Of a stretch of DNA of 64,000 nucleotides, positions 32,590-41,271 are shown in pieces; within the stretch, counting starts at the first letter, position 1, and the number at the start of each line of letters is the position of its first letter. The notes below the pieces were generated by a model. That model made no database searches. It saw only the letters and a list, made by a program, of their open reading frames with translations, and was not told the DNA's origin. The position numbers were made by a program, and so were the translations under genes. Location: positions 1,364,001 to 1,428,000 of the forward strand of contig CBDICI010000004.1 of assembly GCA_965277345.1 (NCBI GenBank). The letters run 5' to 3'. The DNA comes from CAIOYC01 sp965277345 (GTDB lineage Bacteria > Pseudomonadota > Alphaproteobacteria > Caulobacterales > Caulobacteraceae).

Positions 32590-33721
32590 CCGAGGCGTTC
32601 CGAAAGTTGATGGTTCTCAGATAGGCGATGCCTTCGTCGGCGATATCGTCGCCGACCATGCGGTCGCCCTCGGCCTTCAGCTCGTCCATGTCCACGTACA
32701 TGCCGTAGAAGGCGCGGGTGCGGTCGGAGATGATGCCGGCGTTGAGCAGCGTCTTGATGAGCACGCGGAAGATGTTGGTGGCCTCCTTCATGTCCTCGCG
32801 TCGCGCCTCGTCGGTGGCGATGACCGTCAACTCCTGCATCACCACGTCGGGGTCGAGGCCGAAGGAGTGGTACATCTCGGCCTGCTGGTGCGGGCCGACC
32901 AGGTTGAACAGCAGGGTCTGGAAGCAGTGCGCCGCCCAGTCCTCGACGATGGCGTGCTCCTCGGGCTCCAGCTTGGGCACCGTGCGGTCGGCCCAGATTT
33001 TCCCGAACTTGTGGTGGAAGGCCTCGTCGGTCATGACGAGCTGCATCAGCTTCTTCATCAAGGGGTCGTTGGTCTTGGTGAAGAAGGTGGCGAAGGCGCC
33101 CATGGCCAGACCCTCCACCAGCATCTGCATCCCGATGATCTTCTTGTAGACCTCCGGCGCGCCGATGATCTCCACCAAAAGGTCCTTCAGCACCGGGCCG
33201 CACGGCATGGGCGTGCCCCAGCGCGCCTTGATGTATTTGGCGAAGGCGGTGACGTGGCGGGCTTCCTCGCGCGCCTGGTTGGCGGCGTATTCCTGCGCGC
33301 CCTGGTCCTTCAGCACGTGGCAGAGCGAGGCGGACAGGTTCAGCGCGCCCTGCTCGCCGTGCAGGATGGAGCTGAGGCTCCAGCGGGTCGATTCATTGAT
33401 GAAGCGGATGCGGTCCTTGGGATCGGCCAGCGCCGCCTGGACCGAGGGGCACTGCAGCGCCGGGAACAGCTCGTCCGGCATCAGGGCCTCGTTCTCCATG
33501 TCGAAGGGCTCGGAGAAGTCGATATATTTGGCGTCCAGCGGGTCCCAGAAGTGGTCGTGGGTGGCGGAGATGATCCTGTCGAAGGCGTTGGTGCGATTGC
33601 CGTAGCGGTCGAGTTCGAGCATCGACTCGAAGTCGTCCGGCGCCACCGCGTCGTACATCGCGTCCTTGGTGATGTTGCCGTCGAGAGGCTTGCCCTCTGC
33701 GGCGATCATGTCGTGGGCCAT
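32564..33721 (-). CDS. Ferritin-like diiron protein (R2/AurF-like)
   Basis: A 385-aa helical protein with a full set of six candidate diiron ligands: E123 (HGEQGALN), E153 and H156 (EEARHV), E203 (LVEGLAMG), E233 and H236 (DEAFHHK). This E-ExxH-E-ExxH pattern defines ferritin-like oxygenases and R2-type proteins. It is conserved in alphaproteobacteria, but its reaction is unknown to me; N-oxygenase or hydroxylase activity is possible. GAGGAGG precedes the ATG. No R1-type partner is adjacent. Confidence 0.85.
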   Translation of the reverse strand: MAHDMIAAEGKPLDGNITKDAMYDAVAPDDFESMLELDRYGNRTNAFDRIISATHDHFWDPLDAKYIDFSEPFDMENEALMPDELFPALQCPSVQAALADPKDRIRFINESTRWSLSSILHGEQGALNLSASLCHVLKDQGAQEYAANQAREEARHVTAFAKYIKARWGTPMPCGPVLKDLLVEIIGAPEVYKKIIGMQMLVEGLAMGAFATFFTKTNDPLMKKLMQLVMTDEAFHHKFGKIWADRTVPKLEPEEHAIVEDWAAHCFQTLLFNLVGPHQQAEMYHSFGLDPDVVMQELTVIATDEARREDMKEATNIFRVLIKTLLNAGIISDRTRAFYGMYVDMDELKAEGDRMVGDDIADEGIAYLRTINFRNASVTSMMAAE

Positions 33722-33859
33722 GCGATCCTCCTCGGGTCACGCGTCGCGCCGGTCGTCGGCGACCGCCGTCACTTGTCGGCGATATCCTGCGCGATGGGCA
33801 AGGTCAGGTCAAGGTAAATGACGCAGGCGTCACTTTCCCGGCGCCGAGCCCGGCCCGGC

Positions 33860-34423
33860 TTAACCCGCCGTCGGTCGCCGGATCGTCGGCCCGAGATGCT
33901 CGATCACCGAACGGGCGTCGAAGGCCGAGCGGTCCGCAGGCTTTTGGCCTCGCCCGATGATGATTTCCGCCGAGGCCTGGTACTGGCTGATCTGCGTCAC
34001 ATCCAGGGGGCCCGGACCGAAGCCCGGACCCCAGAACGGATCGCCCCACCGGCCGTAGCCCCAGCCGTAACCGCGGCGATACAGGCCCCAGCGCGGACCC
34101 CAATAGGCGCCGAAATAGGGGTCCACATAGGTCTGGGTGGCCTTGTCGGTCTGGCGCTCATTGGCGGCGAACCAGTCGCCGCCCTGCGCCAGGGTCAATT
34201 CGGCCGAGCGATAGAGCAGATAACGCTCCACCGTGTCGCGCGAGGTGAGCGAGTTACCCGCGAAGCTGATGCGCCAGCGGTTGGACTCGATCTGTTGCTC
34301 GGAATAGCCGCCGGACGCGGTGGGGTTGTGTGCGTCGATCGGCTGATAGGGGGTGGCGGTCTCACAGCCGGCCAGGGTCAGTGTGGCGGCGGCGGCGAGG
34401 GCGGCGAGCGCGAAACCCTTCAT
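33860..34423 (-). CDS. CC0125/CC1285-type lipoprotein
   Basis: A 187-aa lipoprotein with the lipobox LAGC followed by ETATPYQP. SGGYSEQQIESNRWRISFAGN is the recognised start of this Caulobacterales lipoprotein family. A central Gly/Tyr/Trp-rich stretch (YWGPRWGLYRRGYGWGYGR) follows, then EIIIGRGQKP. It is related in layout to DUF4136-type envelope proteins. GGAG precedes the ATG at 34423. Function unknown. Confidence 0.82.
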   Translation of the reverse strand: MKGFALAALAAAATLTLAGCETATPYQPIDAHNPTASGGYSEQQIESNRWRISFAGNSLTSRDTVERYLLYRSAELTLAQGGDWFAANERQTDKATQTYVDPYFGAYWGPRWGLYRRGYGWGYGRWGDPFWGPGFGPGPLDVTQISQYQASAEIIIGRGQKPADRSAFDARSVIEHLGPTIRRPTAG

Positions 34424-34544
34424 GGGCGACTCCATGGGCGAACCTGCGGCCCGCATGGCGCGGGCGCTGAGGCTTCAACGTGGCGAATGACTGTGACCGT
34501 CGCAAGGTTGCGCTGTTGCAGCGATGAAACGGCGAAGCTTTTGC

Positions 34545-34952
34545 TCAGCCCCCCTGGATCAGCTTCCAGATCGCCCCGCCGAGCGCGCCGATGAACAGAA
34601 CCGAACAGGCCAGCGCCTGGGTGAGGAAGCCGGTGCTGCGCTTGGCGGGGTCGGCCATGTAGCCGGTCTGGTAGATATAGCGACCGACGATCCAGATCAC
34701 GCCCAGGATCGTGCCGCCCCAGCGGCCGTACGGCTCCGGAACGAAGACGGCGAACAGCCAGAGCGTCACCAGAAAGATGGGGAGCCATTCCAGGGTGTTG
34801 ATCTGCACCCGCACGGCGCGCTCCAACAGCGGATGGCCGGTCATGGCCGGCGCCGCGATCCCCGAGGCGCGGCGCGCGCCTCCGACGGCGAAGGCCGTGG
34901 TGAAATAGAACAAGAGCGCGGCCAGGGTGACCACGGCGACCAACGGATCCAT
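34545..34952 (-). CDS. MAPEG family membrane protein
   Basis: A 135-aa protein with four membrane helices of the MAPEG superfamily (membrane-associated eicosanoid/glutathione metabolism proteins). RRASGIAAPAMTGHPLLERAVRVQINTLEWLP covers the family's R-x-Q-x-N-x-x-E motif, and GRYIYQTGYMADPAKRSTGF follows. GGAG precedes the ATG. Bacterial members may be glutathione transferases or peroxidases; the activity here is not known. Confidence 0.88.
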   Translation of the reverse strand: MDPLVAVVTLAALLFYFTTAFAVGGARRASGIAAPAMTGHPLLERAVRVQINTLEWLPIFLVTLWLFAVFVPEPYGRWGGTILGVIWIVGRYIYQTGYMADPAKRSTGFLTQALACSVLFIGALGGAIWKLIQGG

Positions 34953-35098
34953 AAGGATGCTCCCACCTCCGCGGCCCCCGGGGACCGCTGCGGCGCGCAG
35001 GCTAACCCGAACCGGGCGAGCTTGGCCACGGTCAAGTGGGCGTCGTCCAGATCGCGCGCAACCGTGGAGCTGGTTGGCGGCTTTCCTCCCTCCTCGTC

Positions 35099-35995
35099 CT
35101 ATTCGGCCGCCCCATAATCCATCTGCCGAAGGTCGGCGATCAGTCCGGGGCCCTCGGGTCGCCAGCCGAGCCGCTGGCGCGTCCAGGCGCTGGAGGCGGG
35201 CATGTCCATCCCGACGAACATTCCGAGCCAGCCGAAGTGTTCGCCGACCTGATCCGGTGACAGGCTGACCACCGGCACGCCGAGCCCGGCTCCGACGACG
35301 GTGGCGATCTCACGGGCCGAAACGGCCTCTTCGGCGACGGCGTGGAAGCGCTCGCCGGCGTTGCCCTGCTCGACGGCCAGCCTGTAGAGCGGCGCCACAT
35401 CGGAGACGTGCGCCGCCGGCCAGCCGTTGCGGCCCTCGCCCACATAGGCCGAGACGCCCTTCTCGCGCGCGAGTTCGATGAGCGGCGAGATCAGGCCCTG
35501 TTTGCGGGTGTCGTGAACCTGCGGCAGCCGCACCACCACCACCTTGACCCCCGCCGCCGACATCTCGGCTCCAGCCAGTTCCGACGCCACGCGCGGATTC
35601 GGATTGTCGGTGTCGATCACATCCTCGGTCGCGGTGCGCCCGGGTTCGCCGGCGCCCATGCCCGTGCCCGAGGTGATGACGAAGGGGCGATCCGACCCCG
35701 CCAGCGCCGCGCCCAGCGCGCGGATCACGCGCCGGTCCTTCTCGCAGTTGGCCATGAAGTTGGAGAAGTCGTGGTCGAAGGCGGTGTGGATCACCGCGTC
35801 CGCCTGCGCCGCCGGTGCGCGCAGGCCCTCCGGATCCTCCAGCGTCCCGCGATAGGGTTCCACGCCAGCCTGGGCCAAGGCTTTCGCCCCTTCGTCCGTT
35901 CGCGTCAGCCCGATCACCTCGTGCCCGGCGCCGAGCAGTTCGGGGACGAGGTGCGAGCCAATGAAACCGGTGGCGCCGGTGAGGAAGATACGCAT
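35099..35995 (-). CDS. NAD(P)-dependent SDR / NmrA-like oxidoreductase
   Basis: Extended or atypical SDR of 298 aa. MRIFLTGATGFIGSHLVPELL is the cofactor motif (GxxGxxG). The usual YxxxK is replaced in this region, as in atypical SDRs, by the stretch VRLPQVHDTRKQGLI. AGGAG precedes the start. It is divergent from the MmyB-type regulator at 36094, with a candidate operator in the gap, so it is probably the regulator's target. Substrate unknown. Confidence 0.87.
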   Translation of the reverse strand: MRIFLTGATGFIGSHLVPELLGAGHEVIGLTRTDEGAKALAQAGVEPYRGTLEDPEGLRAPAAQADAVIHTAFDHDFSNFMANCEKDRRVIRALGAALAGSDRPFVITSGTGMGAGEPGRTATEDVIDTDNPNPRVASELAGAEMSAAGVKVVVVRLPQVHDTRKQGLISPLIELAREKGVSAYVGEGRNGWPAAHVSDVAPLYRLAVEQGNAGERFHAVAEEAVSAREIATVVGAGLGVPVVSLSPDQVGEHFGWLGMFVGMDMPASSAWTRQRLGWRPEGPGLIADLRQMDYGAAE

Positions 35996-36047
35996 GGGAG
36001 CACTCCTGGTCTGTTTCGGCCGTGGGTATAGGCGCGCACTTCGTCGT

Positions 36048-36077
36048 GTTATAGTAGTGACCTTATCGGGGTATAAC
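36048..36077. promoter_or_regulatory. Candidate operator between the SDR and its regulator
   Basis: GTTATA (36048-36053) and TATAAC (36072-36077) are a perfect inverted repeat with 18 bases between. They lie in the 98-base gap between two divergent genes, 17 bases before the regulator ATG and 53 bases before the SDR ATG. The AT content contrasts with its surroundings. TATAAC can also overlap a -10 element. Confidence 0.4.
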
Positions 36078-36093
36078 GCCTAACAGGATCGCC

Positions 36094-36924
36094 ATGCCGC
36101 CCAGGATCGACAATACCCTCGGGACCTTCCTCAAGGATCGCCGCATCCGGATGGATCCGGCCGCCTTCGGCCTTCCCAGCGGGCGCCGGCGCACCCCCGG
36201 CCTGCGCCGCGAGGAGGTGGCCCAGCGCGCCAACATCAGCCCGACCTGGTACACCTGGCTGGAGCAGGGCCGGGGCGGGGCGCCCTCCGCCGACGTGCTG
36301 GACCGTATCGCCGCCGGGCTGATGCTGACCGAGCCGGAGCGGGAGCACCTGTTCATCCTCGGTCTCGGCCGCCCGCCGGGGGTCCGCTACAAGGCGGTGG
36401 ATGGGGTGACGCCCCGCCTGCAGCGCGTGCTGGATGCGTTCGAGGTGAGCCCCGCCATCATCAAGACCGCGACCTGGGACGTGATTGCCTGGAACCGGGC
36501 GGCGTCCCTGCTCCTCCTCGACTACGCCACCCTGCCGCCCCGCGGTCGCAACATCCTGCGCCTGATGTTCTCGGATGCGCGCGTTCGGGCGGCCCAGGAG
36601 GATTGGCGCGGTGTGGCCCGCTATGTGGTGGGCGCGTTCAGGGCCGACGCCATGCGCGCCGGCGCCTCCGAAGAGATCGCGCAGCTGGTGGAGGAGCTGT
36701 CCGCGCTCAGCCCGGAGTTCGAGGCGATGTGGCGCGACAACGACGTCAGCGGGCATACCGACGGTGTGAAGCGCCTGCACCATCCCGAACTCGGCGCGCT
36801 GCAGCTGGAGTTCTCCGCCTTCGCCGTCGATGGTCGGCCGGAACTCGGCATGGTCGTCCACAATCCCGTCATGAGCGCCGACGCCGGGCGTATCCGCGCC
36901 TTTCTCGCAACGCATTCGGGTTGA
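36094..36924 (+). CDS. HTH-XRE transcriptional regulator with MmyB-like ligand domain
   Basis: A 276-aa regulator. An N-terminal XRE helix-turn-helix (RRTPGLRREEVAQRANISPTW, about residues 32-52) is followed by the PAS-like MmyB domain (from about residue 110, with WDVIAWNRAASLLL and the C-terminal HHPELGALQLEFSAF). Streptomyces MmyB-type members bind fatty-acid-like ligands. It is divergent from the SDR gene, an arrangement often seen for this family. Confidence 0.92.
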   Translation: MPPRIDNTLGTFLKDRRIRMDPAAFGLPSGRRRTPGLRREEVAQRANISPTWYTWLEQGRGGAPSADVLDRIAAGLMLTEPEREHLFILGLGRPPGVRYKAVDGVTPRLQRVLDAFEVSPAIIKTATWDVIAWNRAASLLLLDYATLPPRGRNILRLMFSDARVRAAQEDWRGVARYVVGAFRADAMRAGASEEIAQLVEELSALSPEFEAMWRDNDVSGHTDGVKRLHHPELGALQLEFSAFAVDGRPELGMVVHNPVMSADAGRIRAFLATHSG

Positions 36925-37017
36925 CGGCGGCCTCCTTCGCCCGACGTCGAAAAAGCTGGCGAGTTGCGACCCTGGCGGATGTATATCGGAGGGACTGAGC
37001 GAGGGGAGGCGGGAGCG

Positions 37018-37926
37018 ATGAAACGGATCGGTGCGCTGGTGGCGGCGGTGGCGCTTGGCGTGATGGCCCCAGGCGCGCAGGCGGCGCCCCGGCTGGAGGA
37101 CCGCTATGCCGACGACCACGGGGTGAAGATCCACTACGTCGCCGCGGGGCAGGGGCCGCTGGTGGTGATGATCCATGGCTTTCCCGACTACTGGGCCACC
37201 TGGAAGCCCCTGATCCGGACCCTCAGCGCCGACCGCTATCGTACCGCTGCGGTGGACCTGCGGGGATATAATCTTTCCGACAAACCCGCCGGCGTCGCCG
37301 CCTACGCCATGCCCAACCTGATCGCCGACATCGCCGCCGTCATCAAGGCGGAGGGGCGGACCAGCGCCATCGTCATCGGCCACGACTGGGGCGCGGCCAT
37401 CGCCTGGCAGGTGGCGATCAACCGGCCGGACCTGGTGGACCGGCTGGTGATCATGGCCGTGCCCCACCCCACCACCTTCGCCCACGAAATGGCCACCGAC
37501 CCGGCCCAGCAGAAGAACAGCCAGTACGCCCGCAACTTCCAGAAGGAGGGGGCGGAGCAGGCGCTCACCGCCGAAGGCCTGACCGGCTGGGTCAAGGATC
37601 CAGCGGAAAAGCCCGGCTATGTGGCGGCGTTCAAGCGCTCCGATTTCGCCGCCATGCTGAACTATTACAAGGCCAACTACCCCCGGAACGCCGGCGATCC
37701 AGCCGCGCCGTCGCCGCCGGACGTGCCGCCGATCAAGGCGCCGGTGCTGGTCATCCACGGCATGAAGGACACCGCCCTGATGGCCGACGGCCACTCAGGC
37801 ACCTGGGACCACGTGGCGGCGGACACCACGCTGCTGTTCATCCCCACCGCCGGCCACTTCGTCCAGCACGACGCGGAGGCGCTGGTGGACCGCACGGTAA
37901 AGGACTGGCTCGACCAGCGGCGGTGA
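37018..37926 (+). CDS. Exported alpha/beta hydrolase, epoxide-hydrolase-like
   Basis: A 302-aa alpha/beta hydrolase with a signal peptide (MKRIGALVAAVALGVMAPGAQA). The oxyanion segment is MIHGFPDYWATW, the nucleophile Asp is D123 in VIGHDWGAAIAW, and the His is H280 in AGHFVQHD. Asp as nucleophile and the HGFPD motif point to the epoxide hydrolase or haloalkane-dehalogenase branch. The ATG at 37018 follows GGAGGCGGGAG and gives a proper signal peptide. Substrate unknown. Confidence 0.88.
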   Translation: MKRIGALVAAVALGVMAPGAQAAPRLEDRYADDHGVKIHYVAAGQGPLVVMIHGFPDYWATWKPLIRTLSADRYRTAAVDLRGYNLSDKPAGVAAYAMPNLIADIAAVIKAEGRTSAIVIGHDWGAAIAWQVAINRPDLVDRLVIMAVPHPTTFAHEMATDPAQQKNSQYARNFQKEGAEQALTAEGLTGWVKDPAEKPGYVAAFKRSDFAAMLNYYKANYPRNAGDPAAPSPPDVPPIKAPVLVIHGMKDTALMADGHSGTWDHVAADTTLLFIPTAGHFVQHDAEALVDRTVKDWLDQRR

Positions 37927-37941
37927 AGGCTCTCCTGGCCT

Positions 37942-38496
37942 TTAGTTCTCCCCCTCCATAGGCCGGTGCTCCAGGTCGCGCTGCATCGCTTCCAGCCTGG
38001 GGCGCAGAGCCTCGACCGTGCGTTGCGCGGCCTCGACCTGCCGTTCGGCGCGTTCGGTGATCTCGCGTATGCGCTCCGACGACAGCTCGGCATACTCCGC
38101 GCGTCTGGCCGCCGCTTCGGCGCGTTCGGTGCGGGCGTTCGTCCGCTCGGGCGACAGTTCCGCGGCCCGGGCGCGCTGCATCGCCGCCTGGGCGCGTTCG
38201 TTGGCGTGGGCGACGATCTCGCGGATGCGGGCCTGGCGCTCGAGGTTTTCCGCTTTCAGCCGTTCGTTCAGACGAGCGAGCTTTTCGTCCAGCGCCTTCA
38301 TCTTCGCCTCGAACCGGGCGCGCCGCTCGGGCGACATCGCGTCCCAGTGCATCACCTCCCCGTCCTCGATCCAGACCGAGTGGCCGCCGGGGCCGGGCGG
38401 CGAGGCGGGTGGCGCTGGCGCGCGATCCTCCTGGGCGAAGGCCGGCGCGGCGATCAGCGCGGCCAGGACGGCGAGGGTAGCGGCTTTGGCCAGCAT
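37942..38496 (-). CDS. Secreted coiled-coil protein of unknown function
   Basis: A 184-aa protein with a signal peptide ending APAFA before QEDRAPAPPA. A short Pro-rich stretch is followed by a long charged helix from about residue 60 to 175, rich in Ala, Arg and Glu with heptad-like repeats (EKLARLNERLKAENLERQ). It lacks enzymatic motifs. GGAG precedes the ATG. It converges on the epoxide-hydrolase-like gene and is divergent from the gluconate-dehydrogenase cluster. Confidence 0.75.
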   Translation of the reverse strand: MLAKAATLAVLAALIAAPAFAQEDRAPAPPASPPGPGGHSVWIEDGEVMHWDAMSPERRARFEAKMKALDEKLARLNERLKAENLERQARIREIVAHANERAQAAMQRARAAELSPERTNARTERAEAAARRAEYAELSSERIREITERAERQVEAAQRTVEALRPRLEAMQRDLEHRPMEGEN

Positions 38497-38557
38497 GTGA
38501 GGCTCCGTCGGTGAGGTGACCCGATGATCGCCTCGCCGCCCCCCATCGTCACGTTAA

Positions 38558-38585
38558 GCTATGGTCATGACTCCGTTTTCATAGC
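38558..38585. promoter_or_regulatory. Inverted repeat upstream of the gluconate-dehydrogenase cluster
   Basis: GCTATG (38558-38563) and CATAGC (38580-38585) are perfectly complementary with 16 bases between, including the palindrome GTCATGAC. It lies in the 222-base gap between the divergent coiled-coil gene and the dehydrogenase cluster. It could be an operator for either. A REP-like sequence (TTCCGCTCATCCCGGCGAA, from 38603) follows. Confidence 0.3.
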
Positions 38586-38602
38586 CGTGGACCACCCTTC
38601 CG

Positions 38603-38640
38603 TTCCGCTCATCCCGGCGAAGGCCAAGGGGTACCCGCGT
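38603..38640. repeat. REP-like repeat, partial copy
   Basis: TTCCGCTCATCCCGGCGAA begins a short repeat also present near 51496 with small changes. It lies in the intergenic region before the gluconate-dehydrogenase genes. The right arm is degraded compared with the copy at 51496-51530. Confidence 0.5.
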
Positions 38641-38718
38641 TCGACAAAATTCTACGCGCGGCGGATCGACCGTTGGGATGGGCCGTTACGCCACCGTTAG
38701 CTGCAGACAGGGTGGGTC

Positions 38719-39501
38719 ATGGCCAGGCTGAACGTCGATCGGCGTCGTTTCCTGCTCGGGAGCGCGGTGGCCGGATCGGCGAGCGCGGTGGCGGCCACCG
38801 CCGCGGCGATCCACGACGGCGAACTCGGCGCGCCGCCCCAGACCTTCAACAGCGTCATGCCGTGGGAAGAGGGCGCGGCCGACTCGCCGCCCGGCGTCAG
38901 CGGAACCGACTACCGCTTCTTCACCGCCGCGGAGGCGACCTTCATCACCGCCGTGGTCTCGCGCCTGATCCCCGACGATGCGGTGGGGCCGGGCGCGGCG
39001 GAGGCCGGCGTACCCTTCTTCCTCGACCGGCAACTGGCCGGTCCCTTCGGTCAGGGCGACCACTATTTCCTCGGCGGCCCCTGGGCCAAGGGCACGCCGG
39101 AGCAGGGCTATCAAAGTCGCTTTAATCCCGCCCAGCTTTACCGCGCCGCCATCGCCGCCATCGAGCGCTACGTCTCGGCCAATTTCAGGGGCGCGGCCTT
39201 TTCCAAGCTGGCGGTCGCCGATCAGGACAAGGTGCTGAAGGGCCTGGAGAGCGGCGCGGTGAAGCTGGACGGCGGGGTCGACGCCAAGTCGTTCTTCACC
39301 ATGCTGCTGCAGAACACCAAGGAGGGCTATTTCTCCGACCCCCTCTATGGCGGCAACAAGGACATGGGGGCGTGGAAGATGATCGGCTTTCCCGGCGCCC
39401 ACTACGACTACAAGGAATGGGTCACCCGCCACGGCGAGCGGGTTCCCTATCCTCCCGTCGGTTCCATGGGCCGCGCGGGCTGGACGGGGTCCAAGTCGTG
39501 A
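38719..39501 (+). CDS. Gluconate 2-dehydrogenase subunit 3 family protein, Tat-exported
   Basis: Small subunit of a periplasmic flavoprotein dehydrogenase, 260 aa. The N-terminus holds a twin-arginine signal (DRRRFLLGSAVAGSAS). The subunit-3 domain includes FFTAAEATFITAVVSRLIPDD and GYFSDPLYGGNKDMGAWKMIGFPGAHYDY. The signal on this subunit usually carries the folded GMC partner through the Tat system. The stop overlaps the GTG of the GMC gene by 4 bases. Confidence 0.93.
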   Translation: MARLNVDRRRFLLGSAVAGSASAVAATAAAIHDGELGAPPQTFNSVMPWEEGAADSPPGVSGTDYRFFTAAEATFITAVVSRLIPDDAVGPGAAEAGVPFFLDRQLAGPFGQGDHYFLGGPWAKGTPEQGYQSRFNPAQLYRAAIAAIERYVSANFRGAAFSKLAVADQDKVLKGLESGAVKLDGGVDAKSFFTMLLQNTKEGYFSDPLYGGNKDMGAWKMIGFPGAHYDYKEWVTRHGERVPYPPVGSMGRAGWTGSKS

Positions 39502-41267
39502 CCACCACCCTGAAACCCGTCGATGCGGTGCTGGTGGGGTTCGGCTGGACCGGAGCCATCATGGGTCAGCAGCTCTGCGACGCCGGCCTGAACGTGGTGG
39601 CGCTGGAGCGCGGCCCCTGGCGCGATACGGCCACCGATTTCGCCACCGGCTTTGCGCAGGACGAACTCCGCTACATGTGGCGCCACCACCTGTTCCAGAA
39701 CGTCACCTACGACACGCTGACCATCCGCAACGACCAGAGCCAGACCGCCCTGCCCATGCGCCATCTGGGCTCGTTCCTGCTCGGCACCGGCGTCGGGTCG
39801 GGCGGGGTGCACTGGAACGGCCAGATCTGGCGCTTCCTGCCCTCCGACTTCCAGGCCAGGAGCCACAACCAGCAACGCTATGGCGACAAGGCCGTCACCG
39901 ACTATGACCTGTCGGTGCAGGACTGGGGCGTCACCTATGACGAGCTGGAGCCGCACTACGACGCCTTCGACAAGCTGTGCGGCACGTGCGGCAAGGCCGG
40001 CAATCTGAACGGGCAGATCCAGACCGGCGGCAACCCGTTCGAGGGCAGGCGCTCGGCCGAATACCCCAACCCGCCCATGGCCCAGACCTATGGCCCGACC
40101 CTGTTCGGCCAGGCCGCCGCCTCGCTCGGCAAGCATCCCTTTCCTCATCCCGCCGGCAACATGTCGCGGCCCTACACCAATCCGCTCGGGGTGCAGATGG
40201 GGGCGTGCACCTATTGCGGCTTCTGCGAGAAGTTCGGCTGCGGCAACTATTCCAAGGCCAGCCCGCAGACCACCGTGCTGCCCTATCTGATGACCAAGCC
40301 AAATTTCACCCTCAAGACCGAGTGCGAGGTGTTGAAGGTGGAGCTGACCCCCGACCGCAAGCGCGCCACCGGCGTCACCTATGTGAACAGCGCGGGCGAA
40401 GAGTTCTTCCAGCCGGCGGAGATGGTGATCCTCTCGGCCTATGTGCTGCAGAACGTGCGGCTGATGCTGCTGTCCGGCATCGGCCGGCCCTACGATCCCA
40501 GGACCGGCGACGGCGTGGTGGGCAAGAACTACGCCTATCAGACCATGTCATCCGTGAACGCCTTCTTCGACGACAAGCTCCTGAACCCGTTCATCGGCGC
40601 GGGCGCCCTGGCCACGGTGATCGACGACTATAACGGCGACAATTTCGACCACTCCGGCCTCGGCTTCATCGGCGGCGGCTACATCGCCGGCATGATCACC
40701 GGCGGGCGCCCAATCGAGATGATCTACACGCCCGAGGGCACGCCCGCCTGGGGCGCGGCGTGGAAGCACGCGGCGGCGAAGAACTACCTTCGCTCGTTCT
40801 CCATCAGCGTCCACGGCGCCTGCATGAGCCATCGCGGCAACTATCTCGACCTCGACCCCACCTATCGCGACGTCCACGGCCGGCCGATGCTGCGCATGAC
40901 CTTCGACTTCACCGACAACGAACACAGGATGTCGGACTATCTTACCGACCGGGCGGCGGAGGTGGCGCGGGCCATGAACCCGCGCGAGATCAAGCTGAAC
41001 CGGCGCACGGGCTCATGGAGCGTGACCCCCTATCAGACCACCCACAATACCGGCGGGGCGATCATGGGCGACGATCCCAAGACCAGCGCGGTGAACAAGT
41101 ACCTGCAGGTGTGGGATGTGCCCAATGTGTTCTCCCTTGGCTCCGGCGCCTTTCCCCAGAACGCCGGCTACAACCCCACGGGCACCGTGGCGGCGCTCAC
41201 CTATCACGCCGCGGCGGCGATCAAGGCGCAATACCTGAAGGCGCCCGGCGCCCTTGTGCAGGCCTAG
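39498..41267 (+). CDS. GMC oxidoreductase, flavoprotein subunit of a gluconate-type dehydrogenase
   Basis: FAD-dependent sugar/sugar-acid dehydrogenase subunit of 589 aa from a GTG at 39498. The FAD motif is VLVGFGWTGAIMGQQLCDAG with ALERG after it; GTGVGSGGVHWNG is the GMC signature; the catalytic C-terminal region is TTHNTGGAIMG and GAFPQNAGYNPTGTVAALTYH. A Cys-rich stretch, ACTYCGFCEKFGCGNYSKA, may bind an Fe-S cluster, as proposed for such enzymes. There is no own signal, so export is with subunit 3. The exact substrate (gluconate, 2-ketogluconate or sorbitol) is open. Confidence 0.93.
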   Translation: MTTTLKPVDAVLVGFGWTGAIMGQQLCDAGLNVVALERGPWRDTATDFATGFAQDELRYMWRHHLFQNVTYDTLTIRNDQSQTALPMRHLGSFLLGTGVGSGGVHWNGQIWRFLPSDFQARSHNQQRYGDKAVTDYDLSVQDWGVTYDELEPHYDAFDKLCGTCGKAGNLNGQIQTGGNPFEGRRSAEYPNPPMAQTYGPTLFGQAAASLGKHPFPHPAGNMSRPYTNPLGVQMGACTYCGFCEKFGCGNYSKASPQTTVLPYLMTKPNFTLKTECEVLKVELTPDRKRATGVTYVNSAGEEFFQPAEMVILSAYVLQNVRLMLLSGIGRPYDPRTGDGVVGKNYAYQTMSSVNAFFDDKLLNPFIGAGALATVIDDYNGDNFDHSGLGFIGGGYIAGMITGGRPIEMIYTPEGTPAWGAAWKHAAAKNYLRSFSISVHGACMSHRGNYLDLDPTYRDVHGRPMLRMTFDFTDNEHRMSDYLTDRAAEVARAMNPREIKLNRRTGSWSVTPYQTTHNTGGAIMGDDPKTSAVNKYLQVWDVPNVFSLGSGAFPQNAGYNPTGTVAALTYHAAAAIKAQYLKAPGALVQA

Positions 41268-41271
41268 GCCG

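Noticed and set aside
38558..38585. Inverted repeat as an intrinsic terminator
   Set aside because: There is no T-run after the right arm and the flanking genes are divergent, so no transcript would need to end there.
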